From assembly GCF_036206005.1 (NCBI RefSeq), contig NZ_CP108143.1, positions 248,001-312,000 on the forward strand: 64,000 nt of DNA, in the 5' to 3' direction. The notes beneath the pieces are model-generated. The model had not been told where the DNA came from. It made no database searches and saw only the letters and a program-made list of their open reading frames with translations. A program made the position numbers and the translations under genes. The stretch is from Streptomyces sp. NBC_00178 (lineage in GTDB: Bacteria > Actinomycetota > Actinomycetes > Streptomycetales > Streptomycetaceae). This document shows positions 17,739 through 25,427 of the stretch, piece by piece (within the stretch, counting starts at the first letter, position 1; the number at the start of each line of letters is the position of its first letter).

Positions 17739-19799
17739 ATGACAGAGCTCGACCGCCGCAGGTTCCTGCAGATCGCGGGAGGCACGGCTGCCTTCGCGAT
17801 GCTGAACGAGAGCATCGCGAAGGCGGCCGCCATTCCGGCGCAGGGAGGCACCGGCACGATCCAGGACATCGAGCACGTGGTCGTCCTGATGCAGGAGAAC
17901 CGTTCCTTCGACCACTACTTCGGTGCGATGAAGGGCGTACGAGGCTTCGGGGACCCCCGGCCCGTGCTCCAGGACAACGGCGCGTCGGTCTTCCACCAGT
18001 CCGACGGGACGAAGGAGGTCCTCCCCTTCAACCCGAAGGTGGCCGACCTCGGGATGCAGTTCCTCGAAGGCCTGAACCACGACTGGGCCGGTGGCCACCA
18101 GGCGTACAACAACGGCAAGTACGACAAGTGGATTCCGGCCAAGACGGCGACCACCATGTCGTACATGACGCGGAACGACATACCGTTCCACTACGCACTC
18201 GCCGACGCCTTCACCGTGTGCGACGCCTACCACTGCTCCATGATCGGAGCGACCGACCCCAACCGGTACTACCTCTGGTCCGGTCACACCGGCAACGACG
18301 GCACGGGCGGCGGCCCCGTCCTGGGCAATCAGGAGGCGGGCTACAGCTGGAAGACCTACCCCGAGCGGCTCGAGGCGGCGGGGGTCTCCTGGAAGGTCTA
18401 CCAGGACATCGGCGACGGCCTGGACGCAGCCGGGTCCTGGGGCTGGATCAACGACGCCTTCCGAGGCAACTACGGTGACAACTCCCTGCTGTACTTCGAC
18501 AACTACCGAAACGCCAAGCCCGGCAGCGCCCTGTACGAGAAGGCCCGCACGGGCACCGACGTCAAGGCGGGCGGCACCTACTTCGACCGGCTGCGGGCGG
18601 ACGTCGTCAACGGCACGCTCCCGAAGGTCTCCTGGATCGCCGCCCCCGAAGCGTTCAGCGAACACGCCAACTGGCCCACGAATTTCGGCGCTTGGTACAT
18701 CTCACAGGTCCTGGACGCCCTGACGGCCAACCCGGCGGTGTGGGCGAGGACCGCCCTGTTCATCACCTACGACGAGAACGACGGCCTCTTCGATCACGTC
18801 GTCCCGCCCTACCCACCGTCGTCCTCCGCGTGGGGCCTGTCCACGGTGGACGTGTCGAAGGACCTCTACCCGGGCGGCGGGGGGTACGGGGCCGGACCCT
18901 ACGGGCTCGGCCCGCGCGTACCCATGATCGTGGTCTCGCCCTACAGCAAGGGCGGTTACGTCTGCTCCGAGACCTTCGACCACACCTCGGTGATCCGCTT
19001 CATGGAGAAGCGCTTCGGGGTGCAGGAGCCCAACATCTCGCCGTGGCGCAGGGCGGTCTGCGGGGATCTGACCTCGGCCTTCGACTTCGCCCGCCCGGAC
19101 ACGGCACCCGCGGCGCTGCCCTCCACGGCGGGATACCTCCCGCCGGACAGGAACCGTCACCCCTCCTACCACCCGACCCCGCCCGGGACGGGCACCCTGC
19201 CGAAGCAGGAGGCGGGCTCGAAGCCGACCCGCGCCCTCGGCTACCACCCGTACGTGGACGGCAAGGCCACCGTGTCCACCGGCAAGTTCACCCTGACCTT
19301 CTGCGGTGGCCCGAGCCTCGGCGCGCACTTCCACAGCACCTCGGGCAACCGTACGGACGGCCCCTGGCCCTACACCGTCGAGGCGGGAAAGACCCTCTCG
19401 GACACCTGGAGCACCAGCAGCGCCACCGGCAACCGGATAGACCTCACGGTCTGGGGCCCCAACGGTTTCCTCCGCACCTGGAAGGGCCCGGCAAAGAAGT
19501 CAGGTCCCGAGGTCACCGCTCGCCACGTCCCGGGCGGGGGCAACCTGGCGCTCAGCATGACGAACTCGGGCCCCGCCGCGGTCAACCTGACCGTGACCAA
19601 CGCCTACGGCGGCGCGGCTCAGACGTTCAAGGTCAACCCCGGCGCGACCGTGTCCCACACGGTCGACCTGCGTGCGACGGCCCGGTGGTACGACGTGAAA
19701 GTCGTCTCCGACGCCGACGGCACCTACCTGCGCCGCTTCGCCGGTCATGTGGAGACCGGGGCACCTGGCGTCTCGGACCCGGCGATCAGGACGTCCTGA
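17739..19799 (+). CDS. plcC: Tat-secreted phosphocholine-specific phospholipase C
   Basis: This is an exported lipase of 686 residues of the PLC/acid-phosphatase superfamily, hydrolysing phosphatidylcholine-type lipids. The twin-arginine signal is DRRRFLQIAGG. The catalytic phosphoesterase domain (about 40-440) shows IEHVVVLMQENRSFDHYFG, a DENDGLFDHVVPP metal-binding segment and LGPRVPMIVVSPYSKGG. Two C-terminal beta-sandwich repeats of the bacterial PLC type (DUF756) occupy about 490-575 and 590-675. Start is the ATG that places the Arg pair at residues 6-8. No phosphate box is obvious upstream. It is monocistronic, bounded by hairpins on both sides. Confidence 0.93.
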   Translation: MTELDRRRFLQIAGGTAAFAMLNESIAKAAAIPAQGGTGTIQDIEHVVVLMQENRSFDHYFGAMKGVRGFGDPRPVLQDNGASVFHQSDGTKEVLPFNPKVADLGMQFLEGLNHDWAGGHQAYNNGKYDKWIPAKTATTMSYMTRNDIPFHYALADAFTVCDAYHCSMIGATDPNRYYLWSGHTGNDGTGGGPVLGNQEAGYSWKTYPERLEAAGVSWKVYQDIGDGLDAAGSWGWINDAFRGNYGDNSLLYFDNYRNAKPGSALYEKARTGTDVKAGGTYFDRLRADVVNGTLPKVSWIAAPEAFSEHANWPTNFGAWYISQVLDALTANPAVWARTALFITYDENDGLFDHVVPPYPPSSSAWGLSTVDVSKDLYPGGGGYGAGPYGLGPRVPMIVVSPYSKGGYVCSETFDHTSVIRFMEKRFGVQEPNISPWRRAVCGDLTSAFDFARPDTAPAALPSTAGYLPPDRNRHPSYHPTPPGTGTLPKQEAGSKPTRALGYHPYVDGKATVSTGKFTLTFCGGPSLGAHFHSTSGNRTDGPWPYTVEAGKTLSDTWSTSSATGNRIDLTVWGPNGFLRTWKGPAKKSGPEVTARHVPGGGNLALSMTNSGPAAVNLTVTNAYGGAAQTFKVNPGATVSHTVDLRATARWYDVKVVSDADGTYLRRFAGHVETGAPGVSDPAIRTS

Positions 19800-20366
19800 C
19801 GCCTCACGCGGCGTCGGCGGTGGTCGTCGGCCGCTCCGGGACCGACCGGTCCGATGGACGTGGACGGCGTACGGGTACGACGCTCTCGTCCTTGCCGAGG
19901 AGGGCTGGAGGCGGAGTCCGGTACCTGCCCCAGGACAGGTACCGGACTCCGCGCCCCGGCCGGCCCGTCCCCCCACGGGCCGGACCGGCCGGGGAGCATC
20001 GATGAGGCCCACTCGCGGTCGGAGATGCCGACGGTCCGCACCGCCACTCGCGAAGCGGTCCGGGCGAACCCCCGGGAAGCCGGGTGGGGCGGCCCGCCCC
20101 GCAACGGGGGAAGGGGGCGGAGCCGCCGTGGCCGCCGCACCCGCAGCCCGGGGACGAACATCGTCCTCACTGCCGGAAGCGGAGGGGTGAGCCGTCGCCG
20201 CCCAGCGCCGGACTGGGCGGCAACAGCCCCCGGGCGCCTCGCCCTTCGCCGATGGCGAGTGCGGGACGCCTCCGATCAGAACACGTGGGAAGCGGCCCTC
20301 AGGGTTCACATCTTCTTCGCCGGGCTCTCACGTGGCCCACGCCGGTCCGCCCCAGGTGACAGCCGA
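19800..20366. other. non-coding gap with plcC terminator
   Basis: About 570 bases separate plcC from the convergent methyltransferase gene. Apart from the terminator hairpin at 19911-19952 I see no gene or clear site; short open frames here have no protein-like composition. Confidence 0.5.
19911..19952. terminator. terminator hairpin after plcC
   Basis: A perfect 17-bp inverted repeat (GCGGAGTCCGGTACCTG and its complement) encloses the 8-nt loop CCCCAGGA. It lies 110 bases past the plcC stop. Confidence 0.8.
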
Positions 20367-21257
20367 TCACCGTGTCGGCGCGCCCCCGGCCGGGTCGGGC
20401 GTCCTGCACCAGGCGGTGACGGCGGTCGGCATGATCACCGTCGCGGGCTCCTCGGTGAGCTCCTCGCGCACACGGTGGAGCAGCGTGTCGACGTCACCGA
20501 TCGTTCGTTCGCGCTCCTCTGCCCCGGAGTTGCCGGGGAGGGCCATCCGGGACAGCGCCCGGTAGGTCTGCACGACGAGCGGGAGCACGGTGGCGTCCTC
20601 CACTCCGCCCATCGGTGTCGTCGCGGAAAGCCCCACCGGAGGTAGGCCGGCCCGGTGGAAGACCGAGTAGAGGCGCGCCCCCGCGCCCAGACTGGTTCCG
20701 CCCACCGTGAGGGCTTCGGCGATGGCCTCGAGCACGGCGCCCGCCAACGGGGTCGGCGGTTCGACGCGCAGGGGGAAGTTGTCGAAGTCCTGGAAGAGGA
20801 TGAGCCCGCCCGGACGCACGAGTCCGGACAGGAGGCGCAGCGCGGCGACGGGGTCGGGGAGATGACCCAGCACCAGGCGACCGATCACCGCGTCCACCGG
20901 TTCTTCGAGGGTGATGTCCGGCAGGGTCATCCGCTCGAAGCGGAGGCTCCCGAGCGCCCCCGGCCGGCTCCGCCTGCGCGCCGCGGCGCGTGAACGTGCG
21001 ACCTCCAGCACGTCCGCAGCCGCGTCGACCCCCGTCACCGCGCCCGTGGGACCGACGATCCCGGCCGCCAGGAACGACACGTCCCCGGCGCCGCATCCGA
21101 CGTCGAGGACACGCATCCCGGGGCGGATCCCCGCCTGACGCAGCACCTGCTCCGTGATCGGATCGTAGAGGCGGGCCTGCAGGACGAGCCGGTCGGTCTC
21201 CGTGGGTGAGTGACTCAGCAGGTAGTCCGAGGAGGGCTGTTCGAGGGCGCGTGACAT
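20367..21257 (-). CDS. class I SAM-dependent methyltransferase
   Basis: This is a cytosolic methyltransferase of 296 residues. SAM-binding motif I is VLDVGCGAGDVSFLAA (about 50-65), followed by GVDAAADVLEVAR, motif III-like PVDAVIGRLVLGHLPDPVAALR and VRPGGLILFQDFDNFP. The C-terminal 130 residues form a variable lid, so the substrate cannot be guessed. The ATG has GGGAG nine bases upstream. A motif about 70 bases upstream (21328-21354) recurs 3.6 kb away in front of an SDR and beside a truncated TetR gene, suggesting shared control. Confidence 0.9.
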   Translation of the reverse strand: MSRALEQPSSDYLLSHSPTETDRLVLQARLYDPITEQVLRQAGIRPGMRVLDVGCGAGDVSFLAAGIVGPTGAVTGVDAAADVLEVARSRAAARRRSRPGALGSLRFERMTLPDITLEEPVDAVIGRLVLGHLPDPVAALRLLSGLVRPGGLILFQDFDNFPLRVEPPTPLAGAVLEAIAEALTVGGTSLGAGARLYSVFHRAGLPPVGLSATTPMGGVEDATVLPLVVQTYRALSRMALPGNSGAEERERTIGDVDTLLHRVREELTEEPATVIMPTAVTAWCRTPDPAGGAPTR

Positions 21258-22076
21258 AGGGCGTTCTCCCGGGACAAGAGCATCGGATCGGCGGGCCCGT
21301 GCCGGGTGCGTGCGCAGCGGCCCAGATTGCTTGTTAGGTAAAGTAAATTACGGTGGTCGGGGTGTCAAAGGCGTACATCGGGGGTGCGTCGCACGACGAC
21401 CGCGACAGACGGGGAACCCGCGCCCGAGGGACGCCGGACGGACACGCCGCCCCCTTCCCGCGTCTCGCGCAACCGGCCCGTCCCGCGCGCGCGGCGTTGC
21501 CCCTGGGAGGTCGATTCACTCAAGTCCCAGGACGCCCAACGGATTTACTCTCTGCACGGCGCAACCACGCGCCCCGTTCGGATGTCTGACCGGGTGCCCT
21601 GGCGTCCGCCATGGACCTGCCGGCAAGCGCGCTCCGCCCCGGCCCCGCCGGTGACGGGCCGGGCGCCGCGATGACGCTCACCCTGGGTGGCGACCACCAG
21701 GGTGCGGGTGAACCACTGGTAGACCCCGCGGGGCCGCCGACCGACCTCCGTCAGGCGACGGCCGGCAAGGCCGAGTGCGTCGGCTGAGAAGGCCGCCGAG
21801 GAGACGGCACGTCCGGCCGTCCGGCCACGCGCGACGGCGCATCCTGTCGGCGCCGGGACGATGACGCGGCCGGTCACTCCAATGGCCCAAAGGAGCTCTT
21901 GCCCGCACAGGGGCCGAACTGCGCGACGCACATGTCCGCGGCAGGACTTCCCGAATCGATGCATCCGCCGGGCGGCAGTACGCTGACCAAGGCGACGTCC
22001 TGACGATGTCGCACTCCCACACGCTTTCTGTCACCAAGGGAATTCGGCTGCAACCTTTCCATTCACTGGAGGAAGC
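21258..22076. other. long intergenic region upstream of the repeat-peptide operon
   Basis: About 820 bases hold no gene I can support. The left edge carries the AT-rich operator-like motif at 21328-21354. A reverse open frame (about 21545-21964) has GVYQWFTRTLVVATQGE, which looks protein-like, but the rest is compositionally poor and no family fits. The last 100 bases are lower in GC and should hold the promoter of the repeat-peptide gene. Confidence 0.45.
21328..21354. promoter_or_regulatory. AT-rich operator-like motif shared with 24941-24967
   Basis: This 27-bp stretch starts TGCTTGTTAGG and ends AAATTACGGT. It matches 24941-24967 at 21 of 27 positions by eye, in otherwise 70% GC DNA. It is 70 bases upstream of the methyltransferase start. 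The motif has the look of a TetR, MarR or HxlR operator. Confidence 0.5.
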
Positions 22077-22409
22077 ATGACCAACCCCGAACAGGATCCG
22101 AACCAGCAAGAGGGCCCGGCGGACGGCGGAGCGGCGGGCACACCCGGCGTCCACGACGGCGGAGCCGACGGAGGCGCCGAAGGCCCCGCGGACGGCGGAG
22201 CAGCCGGCACACCCGGCGTCCACGACGGCGGAGCCGACGGAGGCGCCGAAGGCCCCGCGGACGGCGGAGCAGCCGGCACACCCGGCGTCCACGACGGCGG
22301 AGCCGACGGAGGCGCCGAAGGCCCCGCGGACGGCGGAGCAGCCGGCACACCCGGCGTCCACGACGGCGGAGCCGACGGAGGCGCCGAGGAGTCCGGCAGC
22401 CGGTCTTGA
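22077..22409 (+). CDS. tandem-repeat peptide, candidate substrate of the downstream JmjC enzyme
   Basis: This is a 110-residue peptide with an 11-residue N terminus (MTNPEQDPNQQ), four head-to-tail copies of a 23-residue unit and a short tail EESGSRS. Each unit starts EGPADGGAAG, continues TPGVHDGG and ends ADGGA, so it contains exactly one His and one Val and no Cys, Lys, Arg or aromatic residue. It is strongly acidic with no signal peptide or membrane segment. The ATG follows an excellent GGAGGAAGC ribosome site. The stop TGA overlaps the TTG start of the JmjC gene, so the two are coupled. I know no family match. Function as a modified precursor or scaffold is inferred from repetition and context. 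Confidence 0.75.
   Translation: MTNPEQDPNQQEGPADGGAAGTPGVHDGGADGGAEGPADGGAAGTPGVHDGGADGGAEGPADGGAAGTPGVHDGGADGGAEGPADGGAAGTPGVHDGGADGGAEESGSRS
22110..22385 (+). repeat. four tandem 69-bp coding repeats
   Basis: Units begin at 22110, 22179, 22248 and 22317. Units 2, 3 and 4 are identical by eye. Unit 1 differs from them at four positions, all third-codon and silent. The repeat length is divisible by three, which also keeps the reverse strand open. Confidence 0.97.
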
Positions 22410-23611
22410 GTGCGCCCCGGAGAGGTGCCGGGGGCGCGGCCGACCCGGCGGACACCGCCGCGTCGGTCTCGCGTCTGACCGGCCTCGGTCCGCGCGAGTT
22501 CGCCCGGGACGTGTGGGGCCGTGCGGCGTTCCTGGCCCGCGGCGCCGGCGACTTCTCCGACCTGTTCTCCGCCGACGCGGTGGATGAGCTGGTGTCACGC
22601 CGTGGGCTGCGCACGCCGTTCATCCGTGTCGCCAAGGACGGCGCGACCCTTCCCGAGTCCTCGTACACGTCTTCGGCGGGTGTCGGGGCCGGGATCGGCG
22701 ATCAGGTGGACGACACCGCGCTGTGGCGTGCGTTCGCCGACGGCGCCACTCTGGTGCTGCAGGCGTTGCAGCGCACCTGGGCGCCGGTCGCGGACTTCGG
22801 CGCCGGGCTCGGCTCGGAACTGGGGCATCCGGTGCAGGTCAACGCTTACGTCACTCCGCCGCAGAGCCGTGGCTTCGACGACCACTTCGACGTCCACGAC
22901 GTCTTCGTGGTGCAGATCGCGGGCACCAAGCGCTGGGTCGTCCACCGGCCCGTGCATATCGATCCCCTCCGCGACCAGCCCTGGACGGCGTTCCGGTCCG
23001 CGGTGGCCGAGGCCGCGGACGGCGAGGCACACACCGACGCGGTGCTGGAGCCGGGCGACGTTCTCTATCTGCCGCGAGGCTGGCTGCACGCCGCCCGGGC
23101 GCAGGGCGAGATCTCGATCCACCTGACGCTCGGAGTCCACACCTGGACACGTCACGCGCTGGCCGAACAGCTCGTTCGGGCCGCGCTCGACGCACTGCGG
23201 GACGATCCCGACATGCGCGCGTCCCTGCCGCTGGGCGTGGACGGGCCGGACGACGAGATCGGGATCGTCAGGAAGAGGCTCCTGGCCGCGGTCGCCGACG
23301 CGGACGCCGCGCCCGGTTTCCAGCTGGCCCGGCGGCGGCAGGCACGTCCGGCGCCGCTGGGTCCGCTGGCTCAGCTGCGGGCGGTGGACCGTCTCGGCCC
23401 CGCTTCACGCGTCCGGCTCCGCGAGGCGCTGGAAGCGCGGCTGGACGGCGTACGGCTGTTCACCCGCGTGGGATGGCTCGACTTCCCGCCGGCGGACCTG
23501 CCCTCCGTCGAGCGGCTGCTGGACGGCGCCGCCCACCTCGCGGGTGATCTCGGCGTCGACCTCGTCGGGAGACTGCTGCACGCGGGTGTGGTCGTACCCG
23601 CCGGGCGGTGA
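22406..23611 (+). CDS. JmjC-domain (cupin-4) Fe(II)/2-oxoglutarate oxygenase, ribosomal-oxygenase-like
   Basis: This is a cytosolic enzyme of 401 residues in the JmjC family whose known members (YcfD/RoxA, MINA53, NO66) hydroxylate Arg or His side chains in proteins. The iron site is visible: H160-x-D162 in DDHFDVHDVFVVQIAG and distal H228 in LPRGWLHAARA, with K/R-W after the core strand (GTKRWVVHRP). The N terminus has the family helix REFARDVWGRAAFLARG. About 260-400 is a helical and winged-helix-like C-terminal part ending in a small domain (TRVGWLDFPPADLPSVERLLDG). The TTG start overlaps the upstream stop as TTGA. Its own stop overlaps the next gene by GTGA. Position suggests it modifies the upstream repeat peptide, plausibly at its His residues. 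Confidence 0.88.
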   Translation: MSAPRRGAGGAADPADTAASVSRLTGLGPREFARDVWGRAAFLARGAGDFSDLFSADAVDELVSRRGLRTPFIRVAKDGATLPESSYTSSAGVGAGIGDQVDDTALWRAFADGATLVLQALQRTWAPVADFGAGLGSELGHPVQVNAYVTPPQSRGFDDHFDVHDVFVVQIAGTKRWVVHRPVHIDPLRDQPWTAFRSAVAEAADGEAHTDAVLEPGDVLYLPRGWLHAARAQGEISIHLTLGVHTWTRHALAEQLVRAALDALRDDPDMRASLPLGVDGPDDEIGIVRKRLLAAVADADAAPGFQLARRRQARPAPLGPLAQLRAVDRLGPASRVRLREALEARLDGVRLFTRVGWLDFPPADLPSVERLLDGAAHLAGDLGVDLVGRLLHAGVVVPAGR

Positions 23612-24522
23612 AGGCGGTGCCGGCCCCCGAGCGCTTCTTCTGCTCGGACGCGGCCCGCGTGCGAGGTGACTCGATCATGGGCACGGCGCCGCACGGGACG
23701 GTCTGGGTCCTCGTCGAGTACCGCGGCGGCTGGCCGGCCAACGGCTTCGACGGTCTCGACATCGAGCCGGCCACGAAAGCGCTCGTGTTCTCCGCCGCCC
23801 AGGCGGTCAGGGCCCGGGTGCTGCTGGTCAGACGCCATGGACGGCTCGGCCGGGAACAGGAACAACCGCCCCGGTGGGCGGTCCTGCACTTCGACGGCCT
23901 CGGCGCGTACCGCCAGCGGTGGGGGACGTGGCGCCGTGACGAGGACCTGGCCGGGATCGCCACCGCCCTCGGCGGCCCCGGCGTACTGGGCCGCCCTCCC
24001 GTGGTCCTCGTCTGCACCCACGGCAGGCACGACACCTGCTGCGCGGTGCGCGGACGCCCCGTGAGTCGCGCCCTCAGCGAGCGCTGGCCCGATCTGGTGT
24101 GGGAGTGCACGCACGTCGGCGGTGACAGGTTCGCCGCGAACGTCGTCATCGCGCCCGACGGCGTCTACTTCGGCGATCTCGACGCCCACTCCGCGGTCAC
24201 CGCCGTCCGGGAGTATCTGGCCGGCCTCGTCCGCGCGGAGCATCTGCGCGGGTACACGAACCTCTTCCCACCCCAGCAGGCGGCCGTGGCGGCCGTGCTC
24301 CGGCGCTTCGGTCCCGCCGGACGGCACGACTACACCGTCGCCGCGACCTCCCGCGTCGCTGACGACCACTGGCGGATCCGCGTCGACGGCCGCCTGCCGC
24401 ACCTTTCCGGCCTCTGTGTCGATGTACGCACCTTCCGGACACCGCCACGGCAGTTGACCTGCAACGGGCCGTCCATGAGCCGCGCCGTCACCTACGAGGT
24501 CACATCCGTCCGGGCGCGGTGA
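23608..24522 (+). CDS. sucraseferredoxin-like protein with a thioredoxin-like [2Fe-2S] domain
   Basis: This protein of 304 residues belongs to the sucrase/ferredoxin-like family. Its thioredoxin-like ferredoxin core carries C136-THGRHDT-C144-C145 and later C167-T-H169 followed by GGDRFAANVV, the expected cluster ligands. An extra Cys pair region near the N terminus (RFFCSDAARVRGDSIMGTA) is also family-typical. It is the last gene of a three-gene coupled set. It probably supplies electrons, for example to keep the oxygenase iron ferrous, though a role in the same modification is also possible. Its 3' end overlaps, on the other strand, the broken end of a TetR gene. Confidence 0.88.
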   Translation: MKAVPAPERFFCSDAARVRGDSIMGTAPHGTVWVLVEYRGGWPANGFDGLDIEPATKALVFSAAQAVRARVLLVRRHGRLGREQEQPPRWAVLHFDGLGAYRQRWGTWRRDEDLAGIATALGGPGVLGRPPVVLVCTHGRHDTCCAVRGRPVSRALSERWPDLVWECTHVGGDRFAANVVIAPDGVYFGDLDAHSAVTAVREYLAGLVRAEHLRGYTNLFPPQQAAVAAVLRRFGPAGRHDYTVAATSRVADDHWRIRVDGRLPHLSGLCVDVRTFRTPPRQLTCNGPSMSRAVTYEVTSVRAR

Positions 24523-24677
24523 ACCGGCTCCCGCACCGTGGTCGCCGCGTAGCCGAGCTCGGCGATGGTGTCGAGGCCGCGTCGCAGGATCTCGCTCTCG
24601 TCCAGCCGGGCCGGGGCGTAAGTGCCACGCTTCCGTGGCCTCCGCGGCTGCGAGGCCACCGGGGTTCCGTCCGTCAC
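24492..24677 (-). pseudogene. truncated TetR-family regulator (N-terminal HTH fragment)
   Basis: The 61-residue frame starts at GTG and reads a basic tail (PRRPRKRGTYAPARLD) then the TetR helix start ESEILRRGLDTIAELGYAATTVRE. Just where helices 2-3 should continue it changes to an unrelated PVHRARTDVTS and stops. The break falls at about 24530, exactly against the 3' end of the ferredoxin-like gene. About 140 C-terminal residues are missing, so it cannot be a working regulator. The junction suggests deletion or insertion at the operon boundary. Confidence 0.65.
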
Positions 24678-25427
24678 TCCGTCACCACCTCACGCATCGA
24701 GCGCCCGCTGTGACATCGGTCATTCACATGCGTCCCTCGCCCGCCCTTCCAGCCCATGACGCCTCCTCGCGCTGCTGCCGGACCAAGCCCTTTCCGGCCC
24801 CGCGCGCCGGGCCTGCGGGGCACTCGCCGGAGTCCCGCGACCCTTCCGCGACCGGCAAGTCTTCCATGCCTCCCAGCCCTGCGAGCGAGGCCCCGGTACA
24901 CAGGAGGGGAATCGCTTGACGGCTGTCAAGCAGAGGGACATGCTTGCTTAGTCAAGTAAATGCCGGTTCGCGAGATGCCGGCCCGCACATCGGAGGTGCC
25001 CATGTACGGCGCGAGGGACAGTGAAGCCATGACGACGCGCGTCCGGGAACCCGGAGCTCACCCGCTCCACAGGGGCGATACGACCGGCACAGCCAGAGGT
25101 GCCGAGGTGTTACTCACGGGGACGGTGCTCGGGATGACCGCGTCCGGCCGCACGGCCGGGTACAGCGGCACCCTCATCGACCACGTGATCCACGGCCGGT
25201 CCCCGTCGAGCACCGATCCGACGGCACCCATGACGGGTTCCCGGGCGAAGCGGACACCACGCCGCCGCCCCGAACCGTCACACCAGTACGGAGCAGGACT
25301 GCGCCGAGGCCGACCGGGCCCCCGACGCAGCAACGGGCCGAGGCGGAGCCATTCCGCGCATCCCCGGCTCACACAGGCACAGGGGGCCTCGAAGCCCCAG
25401 GACGATTCACGAAACCGGAGCAGGACC
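24678..25427. other. intergenic region between the TetR relic and the degenerate SDR
   Basis: About 750 bases. The SDR frame is open upstream to 24960 but that part has no family-like sequence and I do not count it as protein. The region holds the operator-like elements at 24914-24967 and nothing else I can support. Confidence 0.5.
24914..24967. promoter_or_regulatory. dyad and AT-rich operator-like motif upstream of the SDR
   Basis: GCTTGAC-N4-GTCAAGC at 24914-24931 is a perfect 7-bp dyad. Ten bases later, 24941-24967 begins TGCTTGCTTAG with the dyad TTxCTT-N4-AAGxAA and repeats the motif found at 21328-21354. Such sites suit TetR/MarR/HxlR proteins. The truncated TetR gene beside it may once have encoded the cognate repressor. 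Confidence 0.5.

Noticed and set aside
21545..21964. Reverse 139-codon frame with GVYQWFTRTLVVATQGE
   Set aside because: One short stretch looks real but the remainder does not, and there is no ribosome site; it may be a relic but cannot be named.
22110..22385. Possible CRISPR array
   Set aside because: The units are directly adjacent with no spacers and are coding.
21678..22598. Long reverse open frame through the repeat array giving repeated CAGCSAVRGAFGAS
   Set aside because: It is open only because the 69-bp unit is divisible by three; the forward frame has a strong ribosome site, silent-only variation and coupling to the next gene.
24960..25427. N-terminal extension of the degenerate SDR by about 156 residues
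   Set aside because: The sequence is low-complexity and lacks family similarity, and the ATG at 25428 starts at the usual SDR N terminus.
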